From assembly GCA_020425885.1 (NCBI GenBank), contig JAGQRA010000768.1, positions 1 through 26,964 on the forward strand: DNA of 26,964 bases, given 5' to 3'. The stretch comes from Planctomycetota bacterium (lineage in GTDB: Bacteria; Planctomycetota; UBA1135; UBA2386). The notes beneath the pieces were generated by a model. That model was not told where the DNA came from, did not search any database, and saw only the letters and a program-made list of their open reading frames with translations. Position numbers and translations under genes: made by a program. Positions 7,292 through 15,613 of the stretch are shown here, in pieces; within the stretch, counting starts at the first letter, position 1, and every line of letters starts with the position of its first letter.

Positions 7292-8221
7292 CTACTGCGC
7301 GGACGAGCGCATGGCAGCCATGGCCCGCGCAAAAGGTGCCGCCATGGCCGCGACCCGTTCGGGATCGGCATGCAGCTCGACGAACGGCACGAACTCCGTC
7401 ACCAGCAGGTCGCGGCGGACCTCGAAGCACAGGCATTGCCCCGGATACCGCGCTGCGAACCGGTGCGCCAGCGTCGAGGGATGCAGCGAGTAGGTGCCGT
7501 TCCGTTCGACCTGCCGGCCCATGGCCTGCAGATCGCGCACGACCGCATCGACCAACACTGCCGGCGCGAAGTCGCGGCCGTCGGGATCGTGCGTGATCAG
7601 ATCGACCTCGGCCCGCAGCGGCCATTGTTCGATCCGGTCCGGCGCGTAGGCGGCATGCAGATGGTCGACGATGCGATCGTCAACGGGCACATCGAGGCTC
7701 CGTGGCGCGTAGCTGTGGACCAGCAAGGCCATGCCCCCCGCCCCGCACACGGCATCGAACGCCGTCGCGGCGAGCCGCGCGTATTCGCCGTGCAGAGCCA
7801 GCAACAGGCGCTGGTCGCGCGGGTCGCCGATCCACGGCGGCAACCCCGGCGTCAGCTGCCCGGCTTCCGTGCCCTGCGGTCGGGCATCGGGATCGAGGTG
7901 CCGATTGCAGTCGACGAGCGTGCGCGGCAACAGGCTCCTGAGGACGAGCGCCGTGCGTGTGGGCGCGGCGGCGACGAACTGGGCGGCGATCGCCTGCGCC
8001 AGCTCCGGCGCCCCGATGTCGGTGTTGACGAAGAAGAAGTCGATCAGCTCGGCCGGCACCTCGCCTTCGAGCCGGCCCCGGAGTTCGACGAAATGGCGCG
8101 CCAGGGTCGCGCCGTGCGGCACCTCGAGCAGCAGGTCGGGCACCGCCGCCTTTGCCGCCTCGGCACCCCGAACGTATTCGACGTCGCACACGCCGCCGCT
8201 GGACGAGATGGCCTGATGCAT
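7292..8221 (-). CDS. N-formylglutamate amidohydrolase family protein
   Basis: Members of this zinc-dependent family hydrolyse N-formyl-glutamate or similar N-acyl amino acids. The 309-residue product shows L-L-L-E-V-P-H-G-A-T (the V-P-H-G zinc-ligand strand) near residue 31, V-N-T-D-I-G-A near 64, V-D-C-N-R-H-L-D in place of the usual D-x-N-R block near 102, L-L-V-H-S-Y (second His) near 163 and C-F-E-V-R-R-D-L near 269. The ATG at 8221 was preferred to one 29 codons upstream because it avoids overlap with the preceding gene and drops a low-complexity extension. It lies between a secreted Ig-like protein gene (40 nt upstream) and proline dehydrogenase (81 nt downstream), suggesting an amino-acid catabolic unit producing glutamate. 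The true substrate is not certain. Confidence 0.8.
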   Translation of the reverse strand: MHQAISSSGGVCDVEYVRGAEAAKAAVPDLLLEVPHGATLARHFVELRGRLEGEVPAELIDFFFVNTDIGAPELAQAIAAQFVAAAPTRTALVLRSLLPRTLVDCNRHLDPDARPQGTEAGQLTPGLPPWIGDPRDQRLLLALHGEYARLAATAFDAVCGAGGMALLVHSYAPRSLDVPVDDRIVDHLHAAYAPDRIEQWPLRAEVDLITHDPDGRDFAPAVLVDAVVRDLQAMGRQVERNGTYSLHPSTLAHRFAARYPGQCLCFEVRRDLLVTEFVPFVELHADPERVAAMAAPFARAMAAMRSSAQ

Positions 8222-8261
8222 GATGGTCGGGAATAGCGCGGCCCGAGCGACCGCGGAAGGG

Positions 8262-10094
8262 CTACCTCGCTCGCAATTCGAGCGGGTCGACATTGGCCTC
8301 GATGGCAAAGGCCTCGGTGGCGCCCGTGGGCCAATGCAGGGAAGCGCGCCAGGCGACGTTCTCGAGCGGCAGGAACGGGATCGCGAGCGCGCCGTCGGCG
8401 CCGCTGCGGAGCGACTGCCAACGCTGCCGGATCCGCCGCGTGAACAGCTCGAGGCCGGCCTGGACCGGATCGCCCGAAGCGATCGTGCGCGACCCGGCGA
8501 GACGCAGGCGCGCCCCTTCGACGGGTTTCCGTTGATGATCGCGCAGCAGGACGTGCATCCGCGCCAACGGCGACAGCTGCAAGGGCAGCTCCTGCCGACG
8601 GCCTGACACCGTCACCTTGTCGGCGACATAGCCGGTCGCCGTGACGATGACGAGGATCCACTCGCCCGACGCGACTCCGACCGTGCAACGACCGGCCGCA
8701 TCGATCGGCATCTGGAACATGGACTCGCGCGGCAGCGAGCTGCGTGCGACGGCCGGCATCAGGTTGAGGACCGCGCCGCGGGCAGGACCACCGGTCTCAT
8801 CGGTGACCCGCACCTGCAGGCCGACGTCCGTCACCGACAACGGCAACGGGCCGTCGTCGGCCGCGCGCAGCTCGGGCGGCAGCGTGCGTCCGACCATCAT
8901 CGGGAAGACGAACGGGCGCTCGCCCCCGGCCAGCAACAGCGACAGCTGCAGCGAATGCACGTCGGCCGGCACGCCATCGAACGCGAGCTCGCCATCGGCC
9001 CCGGCGACGGCGACGAACGTCCGCGGATCGTGCATGTAGCCATTGCCGCCGTTGCGCAGCTTGCATACCGCCAGCAGCTGGGCCCGGGTTCCGGCGGGGA
9101 CGAGACCGGGCCGCAGCGTGACGGGATCGACCCGCGACAGCGTGAACGGCAGCTCGTCGCCGATCGCCTTCTTGCGTTCCTCGTCGGCGTAGATCCACTT
9201 GCCGTAGATGCCGCCGACGACCGTGGCGCGCCCGGGCGCGCTCGCCAGCAGGATCATCTCCTGCGCGCTCGGCTGTCGCAGCGGATCGGTCGGATACGGC
9301 ACGATGACGGTGGCGCGGCCGTCTGGCCCGGTGACGCCGACGGTTCGCCAGCGGAGTTCCACGGCCCGCCCCGCACTGTCGAGTCGCCAGGGATGACGGG
9401 TCGCCGTGCGGTGCCGGATCAATGCTCCCGTCACCGGCGCGCCGGCCTCGTCGAGGACGCGGACGTGCACCGACTGCGGCGGCGGGATCGAGACCGCACC
9501 ACCGGCGCGTGTGCCCCACAGCGGTTCACCGGCGGCGGTCCGGACCTCGAGCGTGAACTCCGGCGACGGCGGCAACTCGACGCTGCCGTCGGCTGCCATC
9601 GCGAGTTCGATCTCGGTACCCGGATGCGGCGAAAGGGCGAAGTAGCGCAGCGGACCGCGATCGCGCCACGCATCGACCCCGTCGATGGTCAGACGCCGAT
9701 TGGTCGCGCGCGCACAGCGCAGCTCGAGCATCGCGCCGGCGGCGAAGAAGCCCTCGGGTTCGGCCGCCTGCACCGACCCGGCCTCGTCCGCTTCGCCGAG
9801 AGCCCAGACGACGTAGCACAGTTCGGGCAGCAGCTTGACCTGCGTGCGTCCGCGACGATCGGTGGTGCCGATGACGACGTCGACCGGCGAGGCGGCGGAG
9901 GTCAGGCAAGGGGTGCCGCCGACGAAGGTCACCTCGACACCCGCCAGCGGCGCACCGGCGGCATCGACGACGCGGGCGAAGGTCGGACGTCGCCTGGCAG
10001 CGGGATCCTGTTGCTGGGCCGAAGCGATCGCCGCGCTCGTGATGACAGCGCTCAGGGCGACAGCGATCAGGGCCGGTCCGAGGCGGGGATGCAT
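8262..10094 (-). CDS. Secreted protein with repeated carboxypeptidase-regulatory-like (Ig-like) domains
   Basis: The 610-residue product starts with a signal peptide (M-H-P-R-L-G then a hydrophobic core ending A-I-A-S-A-Q). At least four beta-sandwich units of the carboxypeptidase regulatory-like type can be recognised from their opening strands: V-V-D-A-A-G-A-P-L-A-G-V-E-V near residue 43, V-R-V-L-D-E-A-G-A-P-V-T-G-A near 210, V-R-V-T-D-E-T-G-G-P-A-R-G-A and V-L-L-R-D-H-Q-R-K-P-V-E-G-A in the last third. Such domains usually form stalks or adhesion modules at the cell surface; no catalytic domain was seen. The ATG at 10094 begins the signal peptide; the open frame continues far upstream but that part overlaps the divergent lipoprotein gene. 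It is 40 nt from the amidohydrolase gene on the same strand. Confidence 0.75.
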   Translation of the reverse strand: MHPRLGPALIAVALSAVITSAAIASAQQQDPAARRRPTFARVVDAAGAPLAGVEVTFVGGTPCLTSAASPVDVVIGTTDRRGRTQVKLLPELCYVVWALGEADEAGSVQAAEPEGFFAAGAMLELRCARATNRRLTIDGVDAWRDRGPLRYFALSPHPGTEIELAMAADGSVELPPSPEFTLEVRTAAGEPLWGTRAGGAVSIPPPQSVHVRVLDEAGAPVTGALIRHRTATRHPWRLDSAGRAVELRWRTVGVTGPDGRATVIVPYPTDPLRQPSAQEMILLASAPGRATVVGGIYGKWIYADEERKKAIGDELPFTLSRVDPVTLRPGLVPAGTRAQLLAVCKLRNGGNGYMHDPRTFVAVAGADGELAFDGVPADVHSLQLSLLLAGGERPFVFPMMVGRTLPPELRAADDGPLPLSVTDVGLQVRVTDETGGPARGAVLNLMPAVARSSLPRESMFQMPIDAAGRCTVGVASGEWILVIVTATGYVADKVTVSGRRQELPLQLSPLARMHVLLRDHQRKPVEGARLRLAGSRTIASGDPVQAGLELFTRRIRQRWQSLRSGADGALAIPFLPLENVAWRASLHWPTGATEAFAIEANVDPLELRAR

Positions 10095-10163
10095 CGCCGG
10101 GATTATCAGCCACACCTCGGAGCGGAGTTCAGTCCCGAATCGAAACATGCCGATCTTCCCGAC

Positions 10164-10634
10164 ATGAACCCACGACCGGGCACCCTGCTCATGGCCGCCG
10201 TCCTGCTCACCGGCTGCGGGCGCGACCCCGGCGCGGCGCAGGCCATGGCGGTGGTCGATGAGTTGCAGGCGGCCTTCTGCGCCGGCGACCAGGGCCGTTG
10301 CCGCAAACTGCTCACCATCGAATCGGCCGCGGCGCTGCCGGAGCTGCCGTGGCACGAGCTGCGCCGCAAGCAACCGGTCACGGTGCTCGGCGCGAGCCGA
10401 CGCCATCTCGGCTATTTCGTCGACGTCAGCGACCCGAATGCCGGCGGCCGGCGCGGGCGCTTCGTCGTCGTTCCGGAGAACGGCCACCCGGTCGTCGATC
10501 TCGTCGCCAGCGCCGGCCTCACCTTCGAGGAACGCGTCGGCGAAGACGCACGCGAGGAGCTGGCACCCCGAGAGCTCACACCCGCCGACTACGACCGCAT
10601 CCGTCAGCACGAGCTGGCGCGGCCTTGGCGTTGA
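10164..10634 (+). CDS. Small predicted lipoprotein, unknown function
   Basis: The 156-residue product has a lipoprotein signal: basic N-terminus, short hydrophobic core and lipobox L-L-T-G-C with Cys at position 18. The mature part contains an A-x-x-V-V-D-E-L-Q-A-A-F-C helix, two further Cys residues around A-G-D-Q-G-R-C-R-K, and two beta-type segments (Y-F-V-D-V-S-D, R-F-V-V-V-P-E-N-G). This fits a small NTF2-like or DUF4878-like fold, but the family was not identified. The ATG at 10164 was chosen because it directly opens the lipobox signal. The gene is divergent from the Ig-like secreted protein (69 nt apart) and 76 nt upstream of trxB on the same strand. Confidence 0.7.
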   Translation: MNPRPGTLLMAAVLLTGCGRDPGAAQAMAVVDELQAAFCAGDQGRCRKLLTIESAAALPELPWHELRRKQPVTVLGASRRHLGYFVDVSDPNAGGRRGRFVVVPENGHPVVDLVASAGLTFEERVGEDAREELAPRELTPADYDRIRQHELARPWR

Positions 10635-10710
10635 AACGCCGCGGCCGGAATCGGCCGAAAGCCCCCGGGAACTCGCGACGGCGCTCACGTAGCATCCGGC
10701 CCAGACAATC

Positions 10711-11652
10711 ATGAGCGAAATCCTCGACACCCTCATCCTCGGCTCGGGCCCCGCGGGCTACACCGCGGCCATCTACACCGCCCGCGCCAACCTGTCCCCG
10801 GTCCTGCTCGCCGGCCCGCAGCCCGGCGGTCAGCTGACGATCACCAACGACGTCGAGAACTACCCCGGCTTCCCGAAGGGGATCATGGGCCCGGAGATGA
10901 TGACGATGTTCAAGGAGCAGGCGGCGCGCTTCGGCACCGTCATCCACGACGAGCTCGGCACCGAGGTCGACCTGAGCACGCGCCCCTTCACGGTGAAGAC
11001 CAACACCGGCAAGACCTTCAGGTCGAGGACGCTGATCATCTCGACCGGAGCGAGCGCGATCTACCTCGGCCTGCCCAACGAGCTGGCGCTGCAGGGTCGC
11101 GGCGTGTCGGCGTGCGCGACCTGCGACGGCTTCTTCTTCAAGAACAAGAACATCTACGTCGTCGGCGGCGGCGACTCGGCCTGTGAGGAGGCGACCTTCC
11201 TGACCAAGTACGCGAGCAAGGTCAACGTCGTCGTGCGCCGCGACGTCCTGCGCGCGTCGAAGATCATGCAGCAGCGCCTGCTCGAACACCCGAAGGTCGA
11301 GGTCCACTGGGAACAGAACGTGACCGACGTGTTCGACATCGCGAAGGGGCGGGTCACCGGTCTCGAGCTGACCCACAGCAAGACCGGCGACAAGAAGCAG
11401 GTCGAAGCCGACGGCCTGTTCCTGGCGATCGGGCACAAGCCGAACACCGAGCTGTTCCGCGGCGCCATCGACATGGACGACAAGGGCTACCTCGTCACCG
11501 TGCCCGGCCGGACCGCGACCAACATCGCCGGCGTGTTCGCCGCCGGTGACTGCCAGGACAGCTTCTATCGCCAGGCCGTGACTGCCGCCGGCAGCGGCTG
11601 CATGGCCGCCATCGAGGTCGAACGCTTCCTCGAAGCCGACGGCCACCAGTAG
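10711..11652 (+). CDS. trxB: Thioredoxin-disulfide reductase
   Basis: This FAD flavoenzyme reduces thioredoxin with NADPH in the cytoplasm. The 313-residue protein is full length. FAD-binding G-S-G-P-A-G is at residues 11-16, the redox-active C-A-T-C at 135-138 (same numbering as the E. coli enzyme) and the NADPH-binding G-G-G-D-S-A at 152-157. It also has the V-R-R-D substrate-phosphate motif and the C-terminal FAD motif A-A-G-D-C followed by R-Q-A-V-T-A-A-G-S-G. The second residue of the active motif is Ala, as in classical bacterial TrxB. The gene follows the small lipoprotein by 76 nt and converges with the toroid protein gene. No thioredoxin gene is adjacent. Confidence 0.96.
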   Translation: MSEILDTLILGSGPAGYTAAIYTARANLSPVLLAGPQPGGQLTITNDVENYPGFPKGIMGPEMMTMFKEQAARFGTVIHDELGTEVDLSTRPFTVKTNTGKTFRSRTLIISTGASAIYLGLPNELALQGRGVSACATCDGFFFKNKNIYVVGGGDSACEEATFLTKYASKVNVVVRRDVLRASKIMQQRLLEHPKVEVHWEQNVTDVFDIAKGRVTGLELTHSKTGDKKQVEADGLFLAIGHKPNTELFRGAIDMDDKGYLVTVPGRTATNIAGVFAAGDCQDSFYRQAVTAAGSGCMAAIEVERFLEADGHQ

Positions 11653-11665
11653 TCCGGCGCCCGAG

Positions 11666-11681
11666 GCCGCGCTACCGCGGC
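11666..11681. terminator. Small hairpin between convergent genes
   Basis: GCCGCG (11666-11671) and CGCGGC (11676-11681) form a six-bp stem; the four-base loop carries the minus-strand TAG stop (11672-11674) of the toroid gene. No T-run follows on either strand, so any termination role is tentative. Confidence 0.3.
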
Positions 11682-13426
11682 GTGATCGCCGCCTGCCCGG
11701 CGGCCTTGGCCAGGAACAGGACGGCGAAGCAGGTGCACTCGATCTGCATGCCGCCGCTGTCGCCGCTCTGGAACCCACCGCCCTTCTGCTGTTGCGCCAT
11801 GAGCTGCAGCGCACCCTCGTAGTACCAGTCGCGCCCGCCGAGCCGGGCCAGGCCAGCCAGTTCGCACGATCGTTCGAGGCAGTAGAGCCAGTAGTACCAA
11901 TGGAACCGGCCGCGCTCGGCGAAGCCGGGATTGCAGCGCACCGAGAAGTGCTCCGCCAGCCACGCGAAGCCATCGTGGACCGCCTCGTCGATGCGCCGCT
12001 GCAGCGAACGATCGCCGTGGCCTGCCGCCTCCATCCCGGCACTGGCGAGCAACAGCCCGCTGATGCCGGCGGCCGTCATCGAGCCGAACGGCGCCTCGTC
12101 GCGATCGACGTAGGCGAAGCCGCGACACGAAGCCATCCGCCGCGTCCCTTCCGCCTCACCCCCGGCGGCAAGACGCTGCTGCCGATACGAAACCGTGTGC
12201 AGCGCGCGGCGCCCCGAGGCGGGGCACTGCACGGCGAGCAGCTGCCGGGCCGCGGCGGCGAAGTCCCGGCCGTCGACCTCGACCCCAAGGCGCTGGGCGG
12301 CGACCAGCCCGAGCAGCCCGTACTGCTGCACCGAGGTGTCGTAGCGCGGACCGGCGGTGTAGTTGAATCGCAGCAGCTCGGCGCGCTCGACCCGCGGGTC
12401 GATGTTGGTCAGCAGTCGATCGCAAAAGCGGCCGGCGACCGCGCGATCGCGATCGTCGAGTTCGACCCCGGGAACGGCACTGCGTCGCGCCATCGCCATC
12501 AGCGCCGCCGCCAGCGAATACGAGTCGACGAACCGCCGCCGCCGTAGCTCGGCGAAACCGCGGCTCACGACGTCGTCGCCGATCGGCACGTGGGCGTGCA
12601 ACAGGGTCAGCAGCGCGAGGGCGAGTCGACCCGAGCCGTAGCTGCGGTCCTCGCGCACGCGACCGTCGAGATAGCTCCGGTCGTTGGCGAGCGCGGCCTT
12701 GACGAAGGCGGCGCCGGCGGCGACCGCCGCGGCCACCCGCTTGCGGAAGTCGGCGTCCTGGTTCTCGCGCACGGCGACCAGCTGCCAGGCGTCGACGGCG
12801 CGCAGACGTCGGAACTGGCGATCGCCTTCCTCGACGACGACATCGATCTCACCGTCGAACGACGCGACGACGCCGCGCTCGAAGTCGATGCGGCGCCGCA
12901 GACGCAGCTCCCCCTCGGTCCGTACGACGCAGAACGTGCGCAGCTGCTCGACCGCATCACGCGACTCACCACGTTGCGACTGCAGCCGCCGCGACGAGAC
13001 CTGCGCCGTCAGCGTCTCGCAGCCGTCCGCCTCGGCTCGCCACGAACCGGACACGGTGAGGTCGCCGTAGGGCACCACACGTAGAAACTTCACATTGACA
13101 CCGCGGCCATCGAAGCCCAGTGCCACGCGACGCAGCACGTCGCGCAGGTCCCGCACCGGGCCGCCGGGCTCACGGCCATCGGCGGTGAGTTCGCCATGAC
13201 ACAGCCACGGTGCCGGCACGATGCCCGGCAGGTAGCGCTCCGCCGCGCCCGAGGTGACCGGCGCCGCCCGCGCGGCGACCGCGCTGCCGCAGACATCGCT
13301 GCCACCGGACTCACACTCGCGGCGGTACTCGACCGCGCCTTCGGCCGGCACCTGCCAATGCTGCGCAGCGGCAGTCACGGCCAGGATCGTCGAGGTCAAC
13401 CACGCACCGGATCTGATCTGTTCCAC
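11672..13426 (-). CDS. Secreted alpha/alpha-toroid protein (prenyltransferase / squalene-oxidase repeat-like)
   Basis: The 584-residue product begins at a GTG (13424-13426) that opens into a signal peptide (W-L-T-S-T-I-L-A-V-T-A-A-A-Q). The C-terminal 350 residues are helical repeats of the prenyltransferase/squalene-cyclase toroid type. Examples are Y-G-S-G-R-L-A-L-A-L-L-T-L-L, F-V-D-S-Y-S-L-A-A-A-L-M-A-M-A, Y-D-T-S-V-Q-Q-Y-G-L-L-G-L-V-A-A, S-M-T-A-A-G-I-S-G-L-L-L-A and a final Q-Q-K-G-G-G-F-Q-S-G block. The N-terminal 200 residues are beta-rich and unidentified. The D-x-D-D-T catalytic motif of true cyclases was not seen and the protein is exported, so it is probably a binding or structural toroid. 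No good Shine-Dalgarno precedes the GTG. It converges with trxB, 19 nt apart. Confidence 0.68.
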   Translation of the reverse strand: MEQIRSGAWLTSTILAVTAAAQHWQVPAEGAVEYRRECESGGSDVCGSAVAARAAPVTSGAAERYLPGIVPAPWLCHGELTADGREPGGPVRDLRDVLRRVALGFDGRGVNVKFLRVVPYGDLTVSGSWRAEADGCETLTAQVSSRRLQSQRGESRDAVEQLRTFCVVRTEGELRLRRRIDFERGVVASFDGEIDVVVEEGDRQFRRLRAVDAWQLVAVRENQDADFRKRVAAAVAAGAAFVKAALANDRSYLDGRVREDRSYGSGRLALALLTLLHAHVPIGDDVVSRGFAELRRRRFVDSYSLAAALMAMARRSAVPGVELDDRDRAVAGRFCDRLLTNIDPRVERAELLRFNYTAGPRYDTSVQQYGLLGLVAAQRLGVEVDGRDFAAAARQLLAVQCPASGRRALHTVSYRQQRLAAGGEAEGTRRMASCRGFAYVDRDEAPFGSMTAAGISGLLLASAGMEAAGHGDRSLQRRIDEAVHDGFAWLAEHFSVRCNPGFAERGRFHWYYWLYCLERSCELAGLARLGGRDWYYEGALQLMAQQQKGGGFQSGDSGGMQIECTCFAVLFLAKAAGQAAITPR

Positions 13427-13704
13427 ATCGGGTAGTGGCTCGAGGGGGGGATCGCACCCGTGCAAAAGGCCCGCCCCACCGCCGACGCCCGGGTTCGCTC
13501 CATCGAATGCAACGAACAGGCAAAGAGTTGCCCGCGGCTCGTCGCCGCCGCATTGGAGCCGGTAGTATTCTGGGCATCGTTCGCCCGCTGCGCGGGCAAA
13601 CGTGTTCAGGACCTGGCCACGCGCTGCGCGCGCGGCTCCGGTTCTGCGCAACCTCTCGCTCGTTCGAGCCTGTGGCCCAAACTCCACCTCAACCAAGGAC
13701 CGCA
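13427..13704. other. Divergent intergenic region with a leader hairpin
   Basis: This 278-base region separates two divergent secreted-protein genes. It holds GCCCG/CGGGC (13583-13587/13593-13597), a five-bp stem with a five-base loop, about 110 bases ahead of the plus-strand gene. An isolated TAGTAT (13563-13568) could be a plus-strand -10 box, but no -35 lies at the right distance. AAGGA at 13695-13699 is the Shine-Dalgarno of the downstream gene. Open frames across it look non-coding. Confidence 0.4.
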
Positions 13705-15423
13705 ATGCGATTCATGCTCCCCGGCTGCCTGCTGGCCGCCACCGCCTCCCTCACCGCGCAAGCCACCACCGGCTACCTCGTCGACTCCAACCTCGACCAG
13801 CTGTTCACGGTCGATCTCGCCACCGGAGCAGCGACGCTGATCGGTAGCACGGCCAACAACGGCCTCGCCACCCCGGCCGACCTCAGCTGGCGACAATCGA
13901 CCCAGGAACTGTGGACCATCGACCTGGCCGGTGGCGCGGTCGGCACGATCGACACCACCAACGCCACCTTCACCGCCGTCTATCAGACCGGCCTCAGCGG
14001 CTGGCAGGGCATGGCCTGGGACGAGGTGACCCAGCTGTTCTACCTGGCCAACCAGAACAACTCCAACTACTCACTCGACCCGGTGACGGGTGTGACGACG
14101 CTGCTCGGCACCGGCGGCGCCCTGATCACGGCGCTCGACACCGACGTCTCGGGCAACCTGTTCGGCATCGAGTTCTCGACCGGCAACCTGGTCTCGGTCG
14201 ACAAGACGACCGGCGCCGCCACCGTGCTGGCGACGAGCATCGGCGGCTTCCAGGGCCTCGGCATCGACGCCTCGACCGGCACCTGGTACGGGTCCAACAC
14301 CAACGATGACTCGCTGCACACGATCGACACCACGACCGGCGCCAACACCCTGGTCGGTGCGCACGGCGCCGGCGTCCAGTTCGGCAAGGGCTTCGACCTG
14401 ATCGAGCTCGGCGCCAACTTCGCGACCAAGGTCCCGTTCGGCGACGGCTGCTACAACAACTTCGCCTCGTTCTACGAGAGCGGCCCGTTCGACCTCTCGA
14501 ACACGAGCCTGACCTTCACCAACGCCGGCACCTACTACGTCGTGCTGCCGGTCGGCTCCGGCTGGCACACGCCGGTCGCGACCCCGACCCCGATGGCTGA
14601 CGACTCGGTGCTGACGTTCGCGCTCGGCTGGTCGTTCCCGTACCCCGGCGGCGCGACCACGGACCTCTTCGTCTCCAGCAACGGCTTCATCACCGCCACG
14701 ACGAACGCCAACTCGGGCTGCTGCCTCTTCAACCCGACCATGTTCCTGAGCACGGGCCCGTGCTACGCGGCCCTGTGGGACGACCTCAATCCAGGAGCTG
14801 GCGGCACGGTCACGTTCGACACCGATCCGGTCGCCGGAACGGCGGTCGTCACCTTCGACCAGGTCCCTGAGTACGGCACCTCGAACCTCAACACGTTCCA
14901 GTACTACTTCGATTCGACCGGCACCGTCGAACTGCGTTACCAGACCTGCGCCGTCAGCGTCGCCGGAGTCGGCTGGAGCCCGGGCCAGGGCAACCTCAAC
15001 CCCGGCAGCATCGACATCTCGGCGCAGTCGGTGATCGTCACCTCGGCCACCGACACCGTCGCGTTGGCCCTGAACGGCAGCGCCCGCCCGGTCATCGGCA
15101 CGACGCTGAACCTGAACATCACCAACGTCCCGGCCGGCGCCCCGCTCGCCGCGATGATCTACAGCCTGACGAAACACGATCCGGGGCTGCCGCTGGTCGG
15201 GCTCGGCATGCCCGATTGCTTCCAGTACTGCTCGCTGGACTCGGTCAAGCTCATCATCGCGCCGGGCACGACCGCCACGGATCCGTTCTCGGTCCCGGCC
15301 GTGAACGCGCTGGCCGGCGTCCACGTCATCGTCCAGGGCGCGGTCTACAACCCCGCCGGCAACCACAACTCGCTCGGCGCCATCTCGTCGAACGGCCTCG
15401 ACCTCGGCCTCGACGTCAACTGA
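13705..15423 (+). CDS. Secreted beta-propeller / nidogen-like protein with C-terminal accessory domain
   Basis: The 572-residue product has a signal peptide ending A-Q-A (residues 18-20). Residues 22-235 contain repeated blades built on T-I-D-T-T-T-G-A and V-D-L-A-T-G-A patterns, like PQQ/YVTN-type propellers. At 244-255 there is a F-G-D-G-C-Y turn. Residues 300-450 look like a nidogen-type beta domain (V-S-S-N-G-F-I, Y-A-A-L-W-D-D-L-N-P, F-Q-Y-Y-F-D-S-T-G). Residues 458-572 are the shared accessory domain: V-P-A-G-A-P-L, L-G-M-P-D-C, V-P-x-x-N-x-L-A-G, I-V-Q-G and a closing S-S-N-G-L-D-L. The ATG at 13705 has AAGGA five bases upstream and begins the signal peptide. Function is unknown; extracellular binding or matrix attachment is plausible. 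Confidence 0.78.
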   Translation: MRFMLPGCLLAATASLTAQATTGYLVDSNLDQLFTVDLATGAATLIGSTANNGLATPADLSWRQSTQELWTIDLAGGAVGTIDTTNATFTAVYQTGLSGWQGMAWDEVTQLFYLANQNNSNYSLDPVTGVTTLLGTGGALITALDTDVSGNLFGIEFSTGNLVSVDKTTGAATVLATSIGGFQGLGIDASTGTWYGSNTNDDSLHTIDTTTGANTLVGAHGAGVQFGKGFDLIELGANFATKVPFGDGCYNNFASFYESGPFDLSNTSLTFTNAGTYYVVLPVGSGWHTPVATPTPMADDSVLTFALGWSFPYPGGATTDLFVSSNGFITATTNANSGCCLFNPTMFLSTGPCYAALWDDLNPGAGGTVTFDTDPVAGTAVVTFDQVPEYGTSNLNTFQYYFDSTGTVELRYQTCAVSVAGVGWSPGQGNLNPGSIDISAQSVIVTSATDTVALALNGSARPVIGTTLNLNITNVPAGAPLAAMIYSLTKHDPGLPLVGLGMPDCFQYCSLDSVKLIIAPGTTATDPFSVPAVNALAGVHVIVQGAVYNPAGNHNSLGAISSNGLDLGLDVN

Positions 15424-15441
15424 CGCGACCCGCGGGGAGCA

Positions 15442-15471
15442 GCGCGCGCTCGATTCCATCGCGGCGCGCGC
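15442..15471. repeat. GC inverted repeat after the propeller gene
   Basis: GCGCGCGC at 15442-15449 and 15464-15471 can pair with a 14-base loop, 18 bases after the stop codon and ending 13 bases before the next small gene. There is no T-run. It might act as a weak terminator or mRNA-stabilising hairpin. Confidence 0.3.
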
Positions 15472-15484
15472 CTACATTCGCCGC

Positions 15485-15613
15485 ATGCTCTCCATGCTGG
15501 CCCATCTGACTCCCCTCGAAGCCCCCGTCGTCTGGATCGCTTTTGCCGCCGGCCTCGGCGCCGGCGTCGCCGTCACCTGGTTCGTGCTGCGTCGATCGAC
15601 GACCAGGTCATGA
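15485..15613 (+). CDS. 42-residue single-pass membrane peptide coupled to the ThyX-like gene
   Basis: The ATG at 15485 opens a 42-residue frame. Its middle is one hydrophobic helix (V-V-W-I-A-F-A-A-G-L-G-A-G-V-A-V-T-W-F-V-L, residues 15-35), closed by L-R-R-S-T-T-R-S, a positively charged cytoplasmic tail. The TGA stop (15611-15613) overlaps the ATG of the tandem ThyX gene (15610-15612) as ATGA, the usual sign of translational coupling. An alternative ATG lies three codons in. No clear Shine-Dalgarno is visible. No family is recognised. Its reality rests on the overlap and on the clean membrane helix. Confidence 0.5.
   Translation: MLSMLAHLTPLEAPVVWIAFAAGLGAGVAVTWFVLRRSTTRS

Noticed and set aside
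8955..10163. Long 5' extension of the lipoprotein frame
   Set aside because: It overlaps the opposite-strand Ig-like gene, and a lipoprotein signal with a proper lipobox starts cleanly at 10164.
10642..10657. CGGCCG-GAAT-CGGCCG hairpin between the lipoprotein gene and trxB
   Set aside because: No T-run follows, and two copies of a six-base palindrome are easily found by chance at this GC content.
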